The notes: generated from the sequence alone by a model not told the origin. 64,000 nt of DNA from Pseudescherichia sp031979925 (GCF_031979925.1 NZ_DALZFB010000001.1:372001-436000); one strand, 5' to 3'. Positions 34,128 to 44,600 are shown, counted from the stretch's first letter. Numbers and translations are program-made.

Positions 34128-36764
34128 ATGAAGGGTAAATATAAAGCCGCCATTGCGCTTCTCCTGCTGTTGATACTGCTGCCGCTGACGCTGCTGCTTA
34201 CGCTCGCCCAGTGGCTGCCGGGGCTTGCGGGTATCTGGCTACCCGCAGGTACCCGTATCATGCTGGAGGCCAGCCCGCGCCTGACCCGGCACGCGCTGCA
34301 AATCCCCGATCTGCGTTATCTGGTGGGCGATTGCCCCCTGGCGTGGATCCAGAACGCAGAGATCACCCATCCCAGCCGTTGGCAGCTGACGATCGACGCG
34401 GTCGATCTCAACCAGACCTGTCTTGAAAAGCTCCCGCAAACTGAACCCTCAACCGCCGCGCCGCGCACCCTGGCCGAGTGGCAGGCTATGCTACCCTATG
34501 CATGGGTTAACGTTGATAGAGTGACAGTGTCACCTTTTCAGGCGTGGCAGGGGGCACTCTCCCTCTCGTTAACCCCAAAGGTTCAGCAGCTGCGCTATCG
34601 CGGGGAGAGACTTACGCTTGATGCCACCCTGCGCGGGCAGGTGTTGACGCTCAACGAGCTGGCGCTCTCTCTGCTCGACGGTCAGCCGCCGATCGCGCTG
34701 TCGGGAGAATTTACCCTGCCACGCCTGCCTGCAGGTGCACCCGTTAATGGGCGGGCTACCGCGACGCTCAGCCTGCCGCAGGTCCCGTCTCCCGTTGATG
34801 CCGAGCTGGAGTGGCGGGATAACACAGGCCAGCTGATTGTCATGGCCAGGGACAACCCCGATCCGCTCCTTGATCTACCGTGGCAGGTGACCCGTCAGCG
34901 TTTGACGATTAGCGATGGCCGCTGGCAATGGCCGTATCAGGCAGGCGTTCCCCTTAGCGGGCGCGTTGGTGTGCAGGTGAAAAACTGGCAGCAGGGGTTG
35001 GAGAAGAGTGAAATTAGCGGTCGGCTGAACGTGCTAACCCAGGGGCAGGCTGGCAAAGGCAATGCGGTGCTGAGCTTTGGGCCAGGACACCTGAGCACAA
35101 AAGAGAGCGCGATGCCGGTCCAGCTCACCGGCGAGGCGAAGCAGGGCGATCTAATCTTCTATGCCGTGCTGCCTGCCCAGCTAACCGGCTCCCTGGCCGA
35201 GCCGCAGCTGCGCTTCTCTCCCGGCGCGCTGCTGCGCTCCCGCGGACGAGTCATTGATTCCCTGAATATTGATGAGATTCGTTGGCCGCTGGCCAGCGTC
35301 ACGCTGACCCGCCAGGGCGTGGGCGGTCGACTACAGGCTATTCTGCGGGCCCATGAGGCGCAGCTGGGAGATTTTGTGCTGCATCTCGACGGTCGGGCGC
35401 AGGATTTTCTGCCGGATAACGGGCTGTGGCAGTGGGCCTACTGGGGCGACGGCAACTTTACGCCGATGCAGGCGCGATGGGATGTTAAGGGCCGGGGCGA
35501 GTGGCATGACAGCGAGATCGTCCTGACGGATCTCTCTACCGGTTTCGATAAGTTACAGTATGGCAGTGTGCAGGTTCGCCAGCCCCGGCTGGTGCTTGAC
35601 GCGCCCATTCGCTGGTCGCGCGATCCGCAGCATCCACACTTGAGCGGTGCGCTGGCGCTGGACGCGCAGGAGACCTCTATCAACGGCGGCGGAGCTTTAC
35701 CTCCCTCAACGCTTAAGTTCAGCGTCGAGGGCAGCGATCCGACCCTGTTTCAGTTCAAGGGCGACCTCCATGCGGCGGCGATCGGACCGGTACGGGTCAA
35801 CGGACGCTGGGACGGGGAGCGCCTGCGGGGGCTGGCCTGGTGGCCTCGTCAGCCGCTAAGCGTTTTTCAACCGCTGGTGCCGCCCGACTGGAAGATGGAT
35901 CTGCGCGACGGCGAGCTCTATGCCCAGGTCGCCTTCTCCGCTGCGGCGGAGCAGGGATTTGAAGCCGGTGGCCACGGGGTGATCCGTCAGGGCAGCGCCT
36001 GGCTGCCCGATAATAAATTTAACGGCGTCGACTTTATCTTACCTTTCCGTTTTAGTGAGACAGGCTGGCAGTTTGGCACGCGTGGGCCGGTGTCCCTGCG
36101 CATTGCTGAAATTACCAACCAGGTTACCGCCCGCAATTTTACCGCCGATTTGCAAGGGGCTTACCCGTGGCACGAGGATAATCCGCTGCTGCTCAGCGAC
36201 GTCAGCGTCGATCTGCTGGGTGGCAAAGTGACCATGCAGCAGTTGCGGATGCCCCAGCACGATGCCGCGCTGCTACGCCTGCAACATATCTCCTCAAGCG
36301 AGCTGATTACCGCCCTGCATCCGAAGCAAATTGCGCTCTCCGGGCCGATCAATGGCGCGCTGCCGCTGTGGCTTGAACATGAGAAGTGGCTGATTAAGGA
36401 TGGCTGGCTCAACAGTCCTGCCGCGCTGACGCTGCGTCTTGATAATGATACCGCCGACGCGCTGGCGAAGAAGAATATCGCGGCAGGGGCAGCCATTAAC
36501 TGGCTGCGCTATATGGAGATCTCGCGCTCGTGGACTACGCTCAATCTCGACAATCAGGGGGCGCTGACGCTTCAGGCGACGCTGCACGGCACCAGCTACG
36601 CCGAGGGGAAGCGCAACACCGTGAATCTCAACTACCATCATGAAGAAAACGTCTTCACCCTGTGGCGCAGCCTGCGCTACGGCGACAACGTAGAGACATG
36701 GCTTGAACAGCATGCGGCGCTGCCGGGCTGTTCATCCAATCGAGGATGTAAGGAAAAAGAATGA
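34128..36764 (+). CDS. ydbH: AsmA-like lipid-transport protein YdbH
   Basis: The product has about 878 residues from the ATG at 34128 (M-K-G-K-Y-K-A-A), matching E. coli YdbH. One N-terminal membrane anchor (about 8-30) is followed by a long periplasmic beta-groove. YdbH works redundantly with TamB and YhdP in moving phospholipids from inner to outer membrane, together with the lipoprotein YnbE. An in-frame start at 34086 would add 14 residues without homology. The stop overlaps ynbE as ATGA. Confidence 0.94.
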   Translation: MKGKYKAAIALLLLLILLPLTLLLTLAQWLPGLAGIWLPAGTRIMLEASPRLTRHALQIPDLRYLVGDCPLAWIQNAEITHPSRWQLTIDAVDLNQTCLEKLPQTEPSTAAPRTLAEWQAMLPYAWVNVDRVTVSPFQAWQGALSLSLTPKVQQLRYRGERLTLDATLRGQVLTLNELALSLLDGQPPIALSGEFTLPRLPAGAPVNGRATATLSLPQVPSPVDAELEWRDNTGQLIVMARDNPDPLLDLPWQVTRQRLTISDGRWQWPYQAGVPLSGRVGVQVKNWQQGLEKSEISGRLNVLTQGQAGKGNAVLSFGPGHLSTKESAMPVQLTGEAKQGDLIFYAVLPAQLTGSLAEPQLRFSPGALLRSRGRVIDSLNIDEIRWPLASVTLTRQGVGGRLQAILRAHEAQLGDFVLHLDGRAQDFLPDNGLWQWAYWGDGNFTPMQARWDVKGRGEWHDSEIVLTDLSTGFDKLQYGSVQVRQPRLVLDAPIRWSRDPQHPHLSGALALDAQETSINGGGALPPSTLKFSVEGSDPTLFQFKGDLHAAAIGPVRVNGRWDGERLRGLAWWPRQPLSVFQPLVPPDWKMDLRDGELYAQVAFSAAAEQGFEAGGHGVIRQGSAWLPDNKFNGVDFILPFRFSETGWQFGTRGPVSLRIAEITNQVTARNFTADLQGAYPWHEDNPLLLSDVSVDLLGGKVTMQQLRMPQHDAALLRLQHISSSELITALHPKQIALSGPINGALPLWLEHEKWLIKDGWLNSPAALTLRLDNDTADALAKKNIAAGAAINWLRYMEISRSWTTLNLDNQGALTLQATLHGTSYAEGKRNTVNLNYHHEENVFTLWRSLRYGDNVETWLEQHAALPGCSSNRGCKEKE

Positions 36765-36943
36765 AGATCCTAAAAGTCTCTTTTGGCCTGCTGCTTCTGC
36801 TAACCCTGAGCGGCTGCACGCCGCGTATCGAGGTGGCCGCCCCTAAGGAGCCAATCACCATCAATATGAACGTGAAGATTGAGCATGACATCAACATCAA
36901 GGCGGACAAAGAGGTGGAGGCCTTGCTCAAGGAGCAGAAATAG
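36761..36943 (+). CDS. ynbE: Outer-membrane lipoprotein YnbE
   Basis: The 60-residue protein has a lipobox L-S-G-C with lipidated Cys19. A beta-forming stretch follows (I-T-I-N-M-N-V-K-I-E-H-D-I-N-I) that stacks on the C-terminal end of YdbH to make the inter-membrane bridge. It overlaps ydbH by 4 bp. In E. coli the third gene, ydbL, follows directly; here it is absent and a minus-strand hydrolase begins 34 bp on. Confidence 0.93.
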   Translation: MKILKVSFGLLLLLTLSGCTPRIEVAAPKEPITINMNVKIEHDINIKADKEVEALLKEQK

Positions 36944-36976
36944 CGGACCCAGGCAAGCCTGAGTCCTGGCTAATGG

Positions 36977-38104
36977 CTATTTCAGGTTCTCTCTGAAGAA
37001 GTTTTCAAGGCGATCGAAGGGAATTTTATCTGTTTTGTCATAGAGATCGACGTGATCGGCACCCGGTACGATCACCAGCTCTCTCGGATTGCTGGCAGCA
37101 TTATAGACATCCTGCGAATAGTAGAGCGAGTGCGCGTTCTCGCCAGCGACCAGCATCAGCGGACGAGGCGCAACCATATTGATATTCGCCATCAGTGGGA
37201 AGCTGAAGAACGCCATCGGCGTCGTGGCCGTCCATGCTCGAGTAGAGTTGATGGATCGCGGATGGAAACCACGCGGCTTGCAGTAGTAATTAAAGAAGCT
37301 GACTACCACCGGGTCGGCATCTGCTGGCAATGAGTCCGGGAACAGGCGCGCACTTTTGATAACCTTGCCGTCAGCATCAAAGGGTACCTCATGATAGCCA
37401 CGGGCAAAGCTGCCGCTTTCAGCATCAGCCCAGCGCTGCTGGCTAAGATAGTCGATGACCTTGTGGCGCTGCTCCAGGGTATAGCTATCTTTATAGCTCC
37501 GACTCATGCTGCGGGACATATCGTACATAGAGGCGGTAGCCACGGCTTTAATACGCGAGTCGCTCGATGCCGCCGTGATAGCCATTCCGCTCAGCCCGCA
37601 GATAGCCATCGCGCCAATACGCTGGCGATCAACGCCGGGCAGAAGACCAATAAAATCCACCGCCGCACTGAAGTCTTCAGTAAAGATTTCCGGCGAGGCG
37701 GTATCTCTGACGGCGCCTCCGCTTTCACCGGTGAAAGAGGGATCGAATGCCAGGGTGATAAACCCACGCTCGGCCAGCGTCTGGGCGTAGAGGCCAGAGG
37801 ACTGCTCTTTCACCGCACCAAAAGGGCCGCTCAGAACAATAGCGGGCAGCTTCGCGCCGGTACGGCTCCTGGGCTGATAGAGATCGGCTGCCAGCGTGAT
37901 GCCGTAGCGGTTACCAAAGGTCACTTTTTCATGATCGACCCGGCTGCTTTTAGGAAAAGTTTTGTCCCATTCTGATGTAAGCGTTAAGGCTTGCCCCGCC
38001 TGCACGGTTGCTGGACGTTGCGCAAAAGCCGCGGGCATACCGAAGGCCCCGGCTGCGCCAGCTACCATTGATGCCTGCAAAAAAGATCGACGTGATGAAT
38101 TCAT
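36977..38104 (-). CDS. Tat-exported alpha/beta hydrolase
   Basis: The product has about 375 residues from the ATG at 38104, which has GAGGAG upstream and opens directly with a twin-arginine signal (S-R-R-S-F-L-Q, then a hydrophobic A-G-A-A-G-A-F). A longer frame to 38185 adds 27 residues ahead of the Tat signal. The hydrolase core has I-V-L-S-G-P-F-G-A-V-K, the elbow A-I-C-G-L-S-G-M, and P-G-A-D-H-V-D-L with the base histidine. It is COG1073-like; the substrate is unknown. It sits where ydbL lies in E. coli, beside a LysR gene on the same strand. Confidence 0.8.
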   Translation of the reverse strand: MNSSRRSFLQASMVAGAAGAFGMPAAFAQRPATVQAGQALTLTSEWDKTFPKSSRVDHEKVTFGNRYGITLAADLYQPRSRTGAKLPAIVLSGPFGAVKEQSSGLYAQTLAERGFITLAFDPSFTGESGGAVRDTASPEIFTEDFSAAVDFIGLLPGVDRQRIGAMAICGLSGMAITAASSDSRIKAVATASMYDMSRSMSRSYKDSYTLEQRHKVIDYLSQQRWADAESGSFARGYHEVPFDADGKVIKSARLFPDSLPADADPVVVSFFNYYCKPRGFHPRSINSTRAWTATTPMAFFSFPLMANINMVAPRPLMLVAGENAHSLYYSQDVYNAASNPRELVIVPGADHVDLYDKTDKIPFDRLENFFRENLK

Positions 38105-38226
38105 GGCCCTGTGCTCCTCTGCGTATATTTCGTTGAGAGGAGAGTAGCCACAAGCATTGCTGAGATAAATTGGGGTTAGCTTCAAGAACCGTTGAGTTTA
38201 TTTCAGCAATGGCGAGAGGTGTGGGT

Positions 38227-39126
38227 CTATTTCCCTTTATAACGCACGGCGTTGACGAAGGCGGCAAAAGCAGGGGAGGTATCGCTGCGGTTAGGGTAGT
38301 AGAGATGAAATCCGGAAAAGTAGGGGCACCAGTCCACCAGAACCTCCTGCAATTGCCCGTTATCAATATAGGGTTTCGCCATAAAGTCGGGAACACAGGC
38401 CAGGCCGATACCATCCAGCGCGCCGTTGAGAATATGAATATTGCTGTTAACCGTCAGCTGGCCGTTAACCTTAACGCTCATGCTTCGGCCCTCTTTCTCA
38501 AACTCCCATGCATAGACGCTCCCGCCGATAGAGTGGCGGATATTAATACACTGATGCTGAGTCAACTCCTGCGGGTGAACGGGCACGGAGTGCCCGGCAA
38601 AATAGGCGGGAGCGGCAACCACCGAGAGCCGCCAGTCGGGACCAAGCCGGACGGCAATCATATCCTGACTAATAGACTCTCCCAGCCGGATCCCCGCATC
38701 AAAACGCTGTTCGACAATATTGGTAAATCCGTAATCAATAGCAATTTCGACATTAACGTCAGGGTATTCTCTGAAAAACGCGGGCAAGGCCGGGCGGAGA
38801 AGCTGTTCAGCGGCGTCATCGGAACAGGTGATCCTGATGGTTCCCGCAGGCTTGTCCCGCAGCTCGCCAATTTTGTCAATTTCTGCGTTAATCTGCTCAA
38901 ACAGTGGTCCCACCGACTGCATCAGCCGCTCTCCCGCCTCGGTGGGAGCAACGTTACGGGTGGTTCGCGTTAGCAGCCTCACCCCCAGGCGCGCTTCAAG
39001 GTTTTTTAGGGTGTGGCTCAGGGCCGATGGGCTGACGCGAAGGCGTGCCGCGGCTCGGGTAAAGCTCTTCTCTTTGGCCACTGCCAAAAAGGCCAGGATG
39101 TCATTCATCTTATTATCCATCGTCAT
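38227..39126 (-). CDS. LysR family transcriptional regulator
   Basis: The 299-residue protein has an N-terminal winged helix (F-T-R-A-A-A-R-L-R-V-S-P-S-A-L-S-H-T-L-K-N-L-E) and a substrate-binding domain (I-R-I-T-C-S-D-D-A-A-E onward). This is the subclass that contains DmlR and PgrR-like proteins. It is transcribed divergently from an MFS gene, its most likely target. The Tat hydrolase follows it on the same strand and may be cotranscribed. The start may be at 39126 or one of two later ATGs. Confidence 0.85.
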   Translation of the reverse strand: MTMDNKMNDILAFLAVAKEKSFTRAAARLRVSPSALSHTLKNLEARLGVRLLTRTTRNVAPTEAGERLMQSVGPLFEQINAEIDKIGELRDKPAGTIRITCSDDAAEQLLRPALPAFFREYPDVNVEIAIDYGFTNIVEQRFDAGIRLGESISQDMIAVRLGPDWRLSVVAAPAYFAGHSVPVHPQELTQHQCINIRHSIGGSVYAWEFEKEGRSMSVKVNGQLTVNSNIHILNGALDGIGLACVPDFMAKPYIDNGQLQEVLVDWCPYFSGFHLYYPNRSDTSPAFAAFVNAVRYKGK

Positions 39127-39224
39127 TGCTGAGCATAATTCACAAGTACATAAAAATTACCCTATCTAATTAAAAGACACTAGCTGATTTAGGATCGTTA
39201 TCTCATTTGACGCAGGAAATTAAG

Positions 39225-40493
39225 ATGGTCCATCAGCAACAAAATCACCCCCATACGCCGCCAGCATGGGGCGCTATCTTCTCCATGGCACTGGGCGTTG
39301 TCGTCCTGATTGCCTCTGAATTTATGCCGGTAAGCCTGCTTACCCCTATTGCCAGCGATCTCACCTTAAGCCAGGGGCAGGCGGGGCAGGCTATCTCCGT
39401 GTCGGGTCTGTTTGCTGTGATAACCAGCCTGCTTAATACCCCTCTCACCGGGCATCTTGACCGTAAAAAGGTCCTGCTGGCGTTTACGTTATTGCTAACG
39501 GTTTCGGGCCTGATGGTCACGTTTGCTATCAACGGCATAATGTTTATGGCTGGTCGGGCGCTGCTGGGCGTAGCGATCGGCGGATTCTGGTCAATGTCTA
39601 CCGCCACCGTGATGCGTCTGGTTCCGGCCCACGCTATTGCCAGGGGGCTGGCGCTGATCAACGGGGGAAACGCGCTGGCGGCAACGGTGGCTGCGCCGCT
39701 GGGAAGTTTCCTCGGCCAGTATATTGGCTGGCGCGGCTCCTTTTTTGTTGTAGTGCCGCTGGCGGTGATGGCGTTCATCTGGCAGTGGCGAAGCATCCCC
39801 GCGATGCCGGGCACTAAAAAGCAGGCAGGCTCAGGGAATCCTTTTGCGCTGCTGCGTATCCCTCAGGTTTCTCTCGGTATGACCGGGATCGTGTTTCTGT
39901 TCATGGGGCAGTTTGCGATATTTACCTATCTCCGTCCTTTCCTCGAGGAGGTCACTCGGGTCTCGGTGACGCAGCTTTCGCTGACGCTGCTGGCACTGGG
40001 CCTGTTTGGCCTGCTGGGCACCTGGGCAATCGGCCATCTGCTTCAGACCCGCATGTACGCCTGGCTGATCTCAATTCCGCTGATGATGGCCCTGCTGGCA
40101 GGGCTGCTGATTGTGCTGGGAAGCACGTTTCCGGCCGCGGTGACGCTGCTTGCGCTCTGGGGATTAATTGCCACTCCGGCACCGGTAGCATGGGGATTAT
40201 GGTTAAGCCGCGCCGTGCCTGACAACGCCGAGGCGGGCGGAGGCTTGATGGTGGCGGTGATCCAGCTAGCCATTACCCTTGGCGCAGGAGTCGGCGGGAT
40301 GCTGTTTGACGCCGTTGGCTGGTGGAGCCCGTTTGCCTTCGGCCTGCTGCTGCTGATCGGCTCGGCGCTTGCCGCATGGCTGGCATACCGGGAGTGGAAA
40401 GGGTGCGTTGAGGTCAAACCCGATCTGGCTGTTGCGGGGATTGCTCCCCGCATGAAAGCTACTTCTTCGATTCGTAAGCGAGAACAGCTTTAA
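39225..40493 (+). CDS. MFS drug:H+ antiporter (DHA1, NepI/YdhP-like)
   Basis: The product has about 422 residues with twelve membrane segments. The loop 2-3 signature lies around L-D-R-K-K, and the antiporter-type stretch R-A-L-L-G-V-A-I-G-G-F-W-S-M-S-T-A-T closely resembles NepI, the purine-ribonucleoside exporter. Start at ATG 39225 with AGGAAA upstream, rather than the TTG at 39207. The last 35 bp overlap the end of the convergent hok-type gene. Likely controlled by the divergent LysR protein. Confidence 0.85.
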   Translation: MVHQQQNHPHTPPAWGAIFSMALGVVVLIASEFMPVSLLTPIASDLTLSQGQAGQAISVSGLFAVITSLLNTPLTGHLDRKKVLLAFTLLLTVSGLMVTFAINGIMFMAGRALLGVAIGGFWSMSTATVMRLVPAHAIARGLALINGGNALAATVAAPLGSFLGQYIGWRGSFFVVVPLAVMAFIWQWRSIPAMPGTKKQAGSGNPFALLRIPQVSLGMTGIVFLFMGQFAIFTYLRPFLEEVTRVSVTQLSLTLLALGLFGLLGTWAIGHLLQTRMYAWLISIPLMMALLAGLLIVLGSTFPAAVTLLALWGLIATPAPVAWGLWLSRAVPDNAEAGGGLMVAVIQLAITLGAGVGGMLFDAVGWWSPFAFGLLLLIGSALAAWLAYREWKGCVEVKPDLAVAGIAPRMKATSSIRKREQL

Positions 40494-40611
40494 ACTCCAT
40501 ACTACGCTGCTTAAAGCTCAGCTCACACAGCGAGCCGCGCACCATCAGCGTAAATCCCAGTGCCGTACCGCATAGCACTATGATTGCCACAAGGGCATAT
40601 TTCGTCGGCAT
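40459..40611 (-). CDS. hokE: Type I toxin of the Hok family (HokE-like)
   Basis: This 50-residue single-span membrane peptide has K-Y-A-L-V-A-I-I-V-L-C near the start, R-G-S-L-C-E-L-S with the conserved periplasmic cysteine, and an end F-K-A-V-L-A-Y-E-S-K-K. It is nearly superimposable on E. coli HokE (A-V-L-A-Y-E-P-K-K). Hok peptides depolarise the inner membrane when the antisense Sok RNA fails. The 3' end overlaps the MFS gene by 35 bp. Too short for many gene callers; the longer frame to 40644 is probably the overlapping mok leader frame. Confidence 0.88.
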   Translation of the reverse strand: MPTKYALVAIIVLCGTALGFTLMVRGSLCELSFKQRSMEFKAVLAYESKK

Positions 40612-40635
40612 GTTATTGCCTCCATGCAAAGAAGG

Positions 40636-40671
40636 GGCTAACATCCAAACTGTCGGGTTTGGTCGTTAGCC
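40636..40671 (-). ncRNA. Structured hok leader; probable Sok antisense region
   Basis: A two-part stem (7 bp at 40636-40642/40665-40671 and 6 bp at 40645-40650/40657-40662, 6-nt loop) lies 25 bp upstream of the hok start. Hok leaders fold to hide translation starts and are the target of the divergently transcribed Sok RNA. The exact Sok ends cannot be read from sequence alone; it should lie on the plus strand within about 40620-40760. Confidence 0.5.
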
Positions 40672-40848
40672 TCAGGTTGATAGAAATATCTCCTGGGGCT
40701 TTCAACTTTTTGGACTCCCGACATGCCTGAAGCCGCAAAAAGCCTCAAGCACCCAGCAGCATTCTAACGACGGGTGGCGCAGTGGGGATAACGGCGTAAG
40801 GGATTTGCGGCGCGGCTCGGAATAAAGAGAGCGGAAAGGGTAGATAAA

Positions 40849-40872
40849 CCCCCTCTGCCGCAGCAGAAGGGG
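40849..40872 (-). terminator. Probable azoR terminator
   Basis: 10-bp arms (40849-40858, 40863-40872) with one mismatch and a 4-nt loop, 7 bp past the azoR stop, followed by TTTATC on the minus strand. Confidence 0.65.
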
Positions 40873-40879
40873 AAAATGC

Positions 40880-41485
40880 TTAGGCGGTAACGATGCTGTC
40901 GATAGCCGCTTTAGCGTCAGACTGCGCTTTGGTCGCTACTTCCGGACCGTAGGCAATGCCTTCGGCGAACACGAAGTTCACGTCAGTGATGCCGATGAAG
41001 CCCAGGAACAGCTTCAGGTACGGGGCGATCAGGTCGGACGGGGTATCCTTATGGATGCCGCCACGGCTGGAGAGCACAACCGCACGCTTGCCGGTTACCA
41101 GGCCTTCCGGACCGTTTTCGGTGTAGCGGAAGGTCACGCCGGCACGGGCAACCAGGTCAAAGTAGTTCTTCAGCTGGGTCGGGATGTTGAAGTTATACAT
41201 CGGGGCCGCCAGCACAATCACGTCATGGGCTTTCAGCTCGGCAATCAGCTCATCGGAGAGCGCCAGCGCTTCCTGCTGACGCGGAGTCAGCGGCGCATCG
41301 CTCGGGCGCAGCGCGCCAACCAGCTCACCGTCCAGAACCGGAATCGGGTTAGCAGCCAGATCGCGTACGGTGATCTCATCCGCGCCGTTCTTTTCACGCC
41401 ACTGATCGACCAGATAGTCAGCCAGCTGACCAGACTGCGAGTACCCTGCCAGAATACTGGATTTAAGAACTAATACTTTGCTCAT
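40880..41485 (-). CDS. azoR: FMN-dependent NADH azoreductase
   Basis: The 201-residue flavodoxin-fold quinone/azo reductase starts V-L-V-L-K-S-S-I-L-A-G-Y-S-Q-S with the phosphate-binding loop for FMN. It has P-M-Y-N-F-N-I-P-T-Q-L-K-N-Y-F-D, a hallmark of AzoR. It reduces quinones and azo dyes and protects against thiol and electrophile stress. Divergent from hrpA exactly as in E. coli, across a 200-bp gap. Confidence 0.95.
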   Translation of the reverse strand: MSKVLVLKSSILAGYSQSGQLADYLVDQWREKNGADEITVRDLAANPIPVLDGELVGALRPSDAPLTPRQQEALALSDELIAELKAHDVIVLAAPMYNFNIPTQLKNYFDLVARAGVTFRYTENGPEGLVTGKRAVVLSSRGGIHKDTPSDLIAPYLKLFLGFIGITDVNFVFAEGIAYGPEVATKAQSDAKAAIDSIVTA

Positions 41486-41687
41486 GGGTGTTTCCTTTGT
41501 TGTATTTGATGAGGTTCGCCCCCAAGTAATTGCTTGCCACTTTATTCACAAATCAGCGCCTTGAATAGCGCAATATATCGAAGCCTACATTCGAATTTTT
41601 TGAATAAGTCAAAGCGAGAACGGATGTGGTACTCTACACTCAACGTAAAAGCGAGATTTTACTGGCAGTACCCTGCCCGATAACACT

Positions 41688-44600
41688 ATGACAGAACAAC
41701 AGAAATTATCCTTCGCCGACCTCAACAATCACCTCGACAACCTGATGTTCCGGGATCGGCAGCGCTTCGCCCGCCGCCTGCATGGGGTGAAGAAGGTTAA
41801 AAATCCTGAATCACAGCAGGCTATCCTGCAAGAGATGGCGCAGGAGATCGCCAAAGCCGCGACAGTTGTTGAGCGGCGCGCGGCGGCACGCCCGGAGATT
41901 AGCTATCCGGACAATCTGCCGGTTAGCCAGAAGAAGCAGGATATTCTGGAGGCGATCCGCGATAACCAGGTGACGATTGTCGCCGGTGAGACCGGTTCCG
42001 GTAAAACCACTCAGTTGCCAAAAATCTGTATGGAGCTTGGGCGGGGCGTGAAGGGTCTGATCGGCCATACCCAGCCGCGACGTCTGGCGGCTCGCACCGT
42101 GGCAAACCGCATTGCCGAGGAGTTGAAAAGCGAGCCGGGCGGTGCGATTGGCTATAAGGTGCGCTTTAGCGATCACGTCAGCGAGAACACCATGGTCAAG
42201 CTGATGACCGACGGTATTCTGCTGGCCGAGATCCAGCAGGATCGCCTGCTGATGCAGTACGACACCATCATCATTGATGAGGCGCACGAGCGCAGCCTGA
42301 ACATCGATTTTCTGCTGGGCTACTTCAAAGAGCTGCTGCCGAAGCGCCCTGATCTGAAGATCATCATCACCTCGGCGACTATCGATCCAGAGCGTTTCTC
42401 ACGCCACTTTAACAACGCGCCGATTATCGAAGTTTCGGGCCGTACCTACCCGGTTGAGGTGCGCTATCGTCCCATCGTTGAAGAAGCGGATGATACCGAG
42501 CGCGATCAGCTCCAGGCAATTTTCGACGCGGTAGACGAGCTGGGCCGCGAAAGTCCCGGCGATATCCTGATCTTTATGAGCGGCGAGCGCGAAATTCGTG
42601 ACACCGCCGACGCGCTTAACAAGCTCAACCTGCGCCATACCGAGGTGCTGCCGCTCTATGCGCGTCTGTCGAACAGCGAGCAGAACCGCGTCTTCCAGCC
42701 GCACGGCGGACGGCGCATTGTGCTGGCCACCAACGTGGCGGAAACCTCGCTCACCGTGCCGGGCATCAAATATGTAATCGATCCAGGCACGGCGCGTATC
42801 AGCCGCTACAGCTATCGCACCAAGGTGCAGCGTCTGCCGATTGAGCCGGTTTCGCAGGCGTCGGCCAACCAGCGTAAAGGCCGCTGCGGCCGTGTGTCGG
42901 AAGGGATCTGTATTCGTCTCTACTCCGAGGACGATTTTCTCTCGCGTCCGGAGTTTACCGATCCGGAGATCCTGCGCACCAACCTCGCGTCGGTGATTTT
43001 GCAGATGACCGCCCTCGGGCTGGGCGACATCGCGGCATTCCCCTTTGTCGAAGCGCCGGACCGCCGCAATATTCAGGATGGCGTGCGCCTGCTGGAGGAG
43101 CTGGGAGCCATTACCACCGATGAGAGCCAGACCGCCTACAAGCTCACCGCCCAAGGGCGTCAGCTGTCGCAGCTGCCGGTGGATCCGCGTCTGGCCCGTA
43201 TGGTGCTTGAGGCACAGAAGCTGGGCTGCGTGCGTGAGGCGATGATCATCACCTCCGCGCTCTCCATTCAGGATCCGCGTGAGCGGCCGATGGATAAGCA
43301 GCAGGCGTCCGATGAGAAACATCGCCGCTTCCACGACAAAGAGTCTGACTTCCTCGCCTTTGTAAACCTGTGGAACTACCTTGGCGAGCAGCAGAAAGCG
43401 CTGTCATCAAACCAGTTCCGCCGTCTCTGTCGCACCGACTACCTCAACTACCTCCGGGTGCGCGAGTGGCAGGATATCTACACCCAGCTGCGCCAGGTGG
43501 TGAAGGAGCTGGGTATTGCGGTCAACAGCGAGCCAGCAGAGTACCGTGAGATCCATATTGCGCTACTCACCGGTCTGCTGTCGCATATCGGCATGAAGGA
43601 TGCCGACAAGCAGGAGTTTACCGGCGCGCGCAATGCTCGCTTCTCCATCTTCCCCGGCTCCGGCCTGTTTAAAAAGCCGCCGAAGTGGACGATGGTCGCC
43701 GAGCTGGTCGAGACCAGCCGCCTGTGGGGGCGTATCGCCGCGCGTATCGATCCCGAGTGGGTCGAGCCGGTGGCCCAGCATCTGCTCAAGCGCTCGTACA
43801 GCGAGCCGCACTGGGAGCGGGCCCAGGGTGCCGTGATGGCGACGGAGAAGGTTACCGTCTACGGCCTGCCGGTGGTCGCCGCGCGCAAGGTTAACTACAG
43901 CCAGATCGATCCGGCGCTCAGCCGCGAGCTGTTTATCCGCCATGCGCTGGTAGAGGGCGACTGGCAGACCCGGCACGCCTTCTTCCGCGAGAATCTGAAG
44001 CTGCGCAGCGAGATTGAAGAGCTGGAGCATAAGTCGCGCCGTCGCGATATTCTGGTGGATGACGACACGCTGTTTGAGTTTTACGATCAGCGCATCAGCG
44101 TTGATGCTATCTCAGCCCGCCACTTTGACAGCTGGTGGAAAAAGGCCAGCCGCGAGACGCCAGATCTGCTCAACTTTGAAAAGAGCATGCTGATTAAAGA
44201 GGGCGCGGAGCAGGTCAGCAAGCTGGATTACCCCAACTTCTGGCACCAGGGCAACCTGAAGCTGCGCCTGAGCTACCAGTTTGAGCCGGGCGCGGACGCC
44301 GACGGCGTAACGGTACATATTCCGCTGCCGCTGCTCAACCAGGTAGAGGAGAGCGGCTTCGAGTGGCAAATCCCTGGCCTGCGCCGGGAGCTGATTATCG
44401 CCCTGATCAAATCGCTGCCAAAACCGATCCGTCGCAACTTTGTGCCCGCGCCCAACTACGCGGAGGCGTTTCTGGGCCGCGTCACGCCGCTTGAGCTGCC
44501 GCTATTGGATGCCCTTGAGCGCGAGCTGCGCCGCATGACCGGCGTCACCGTCGATCGCGACGCGTGGCAGTGGGAGCAGGTGCCTGACCATCTTAAGATC

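Noticed and set aside
42399..43334. 311-codon frame antisense to hrpA
   Set aside because: hrpA is intact and conserved on the plus strand; this frame has shadow-type composition.
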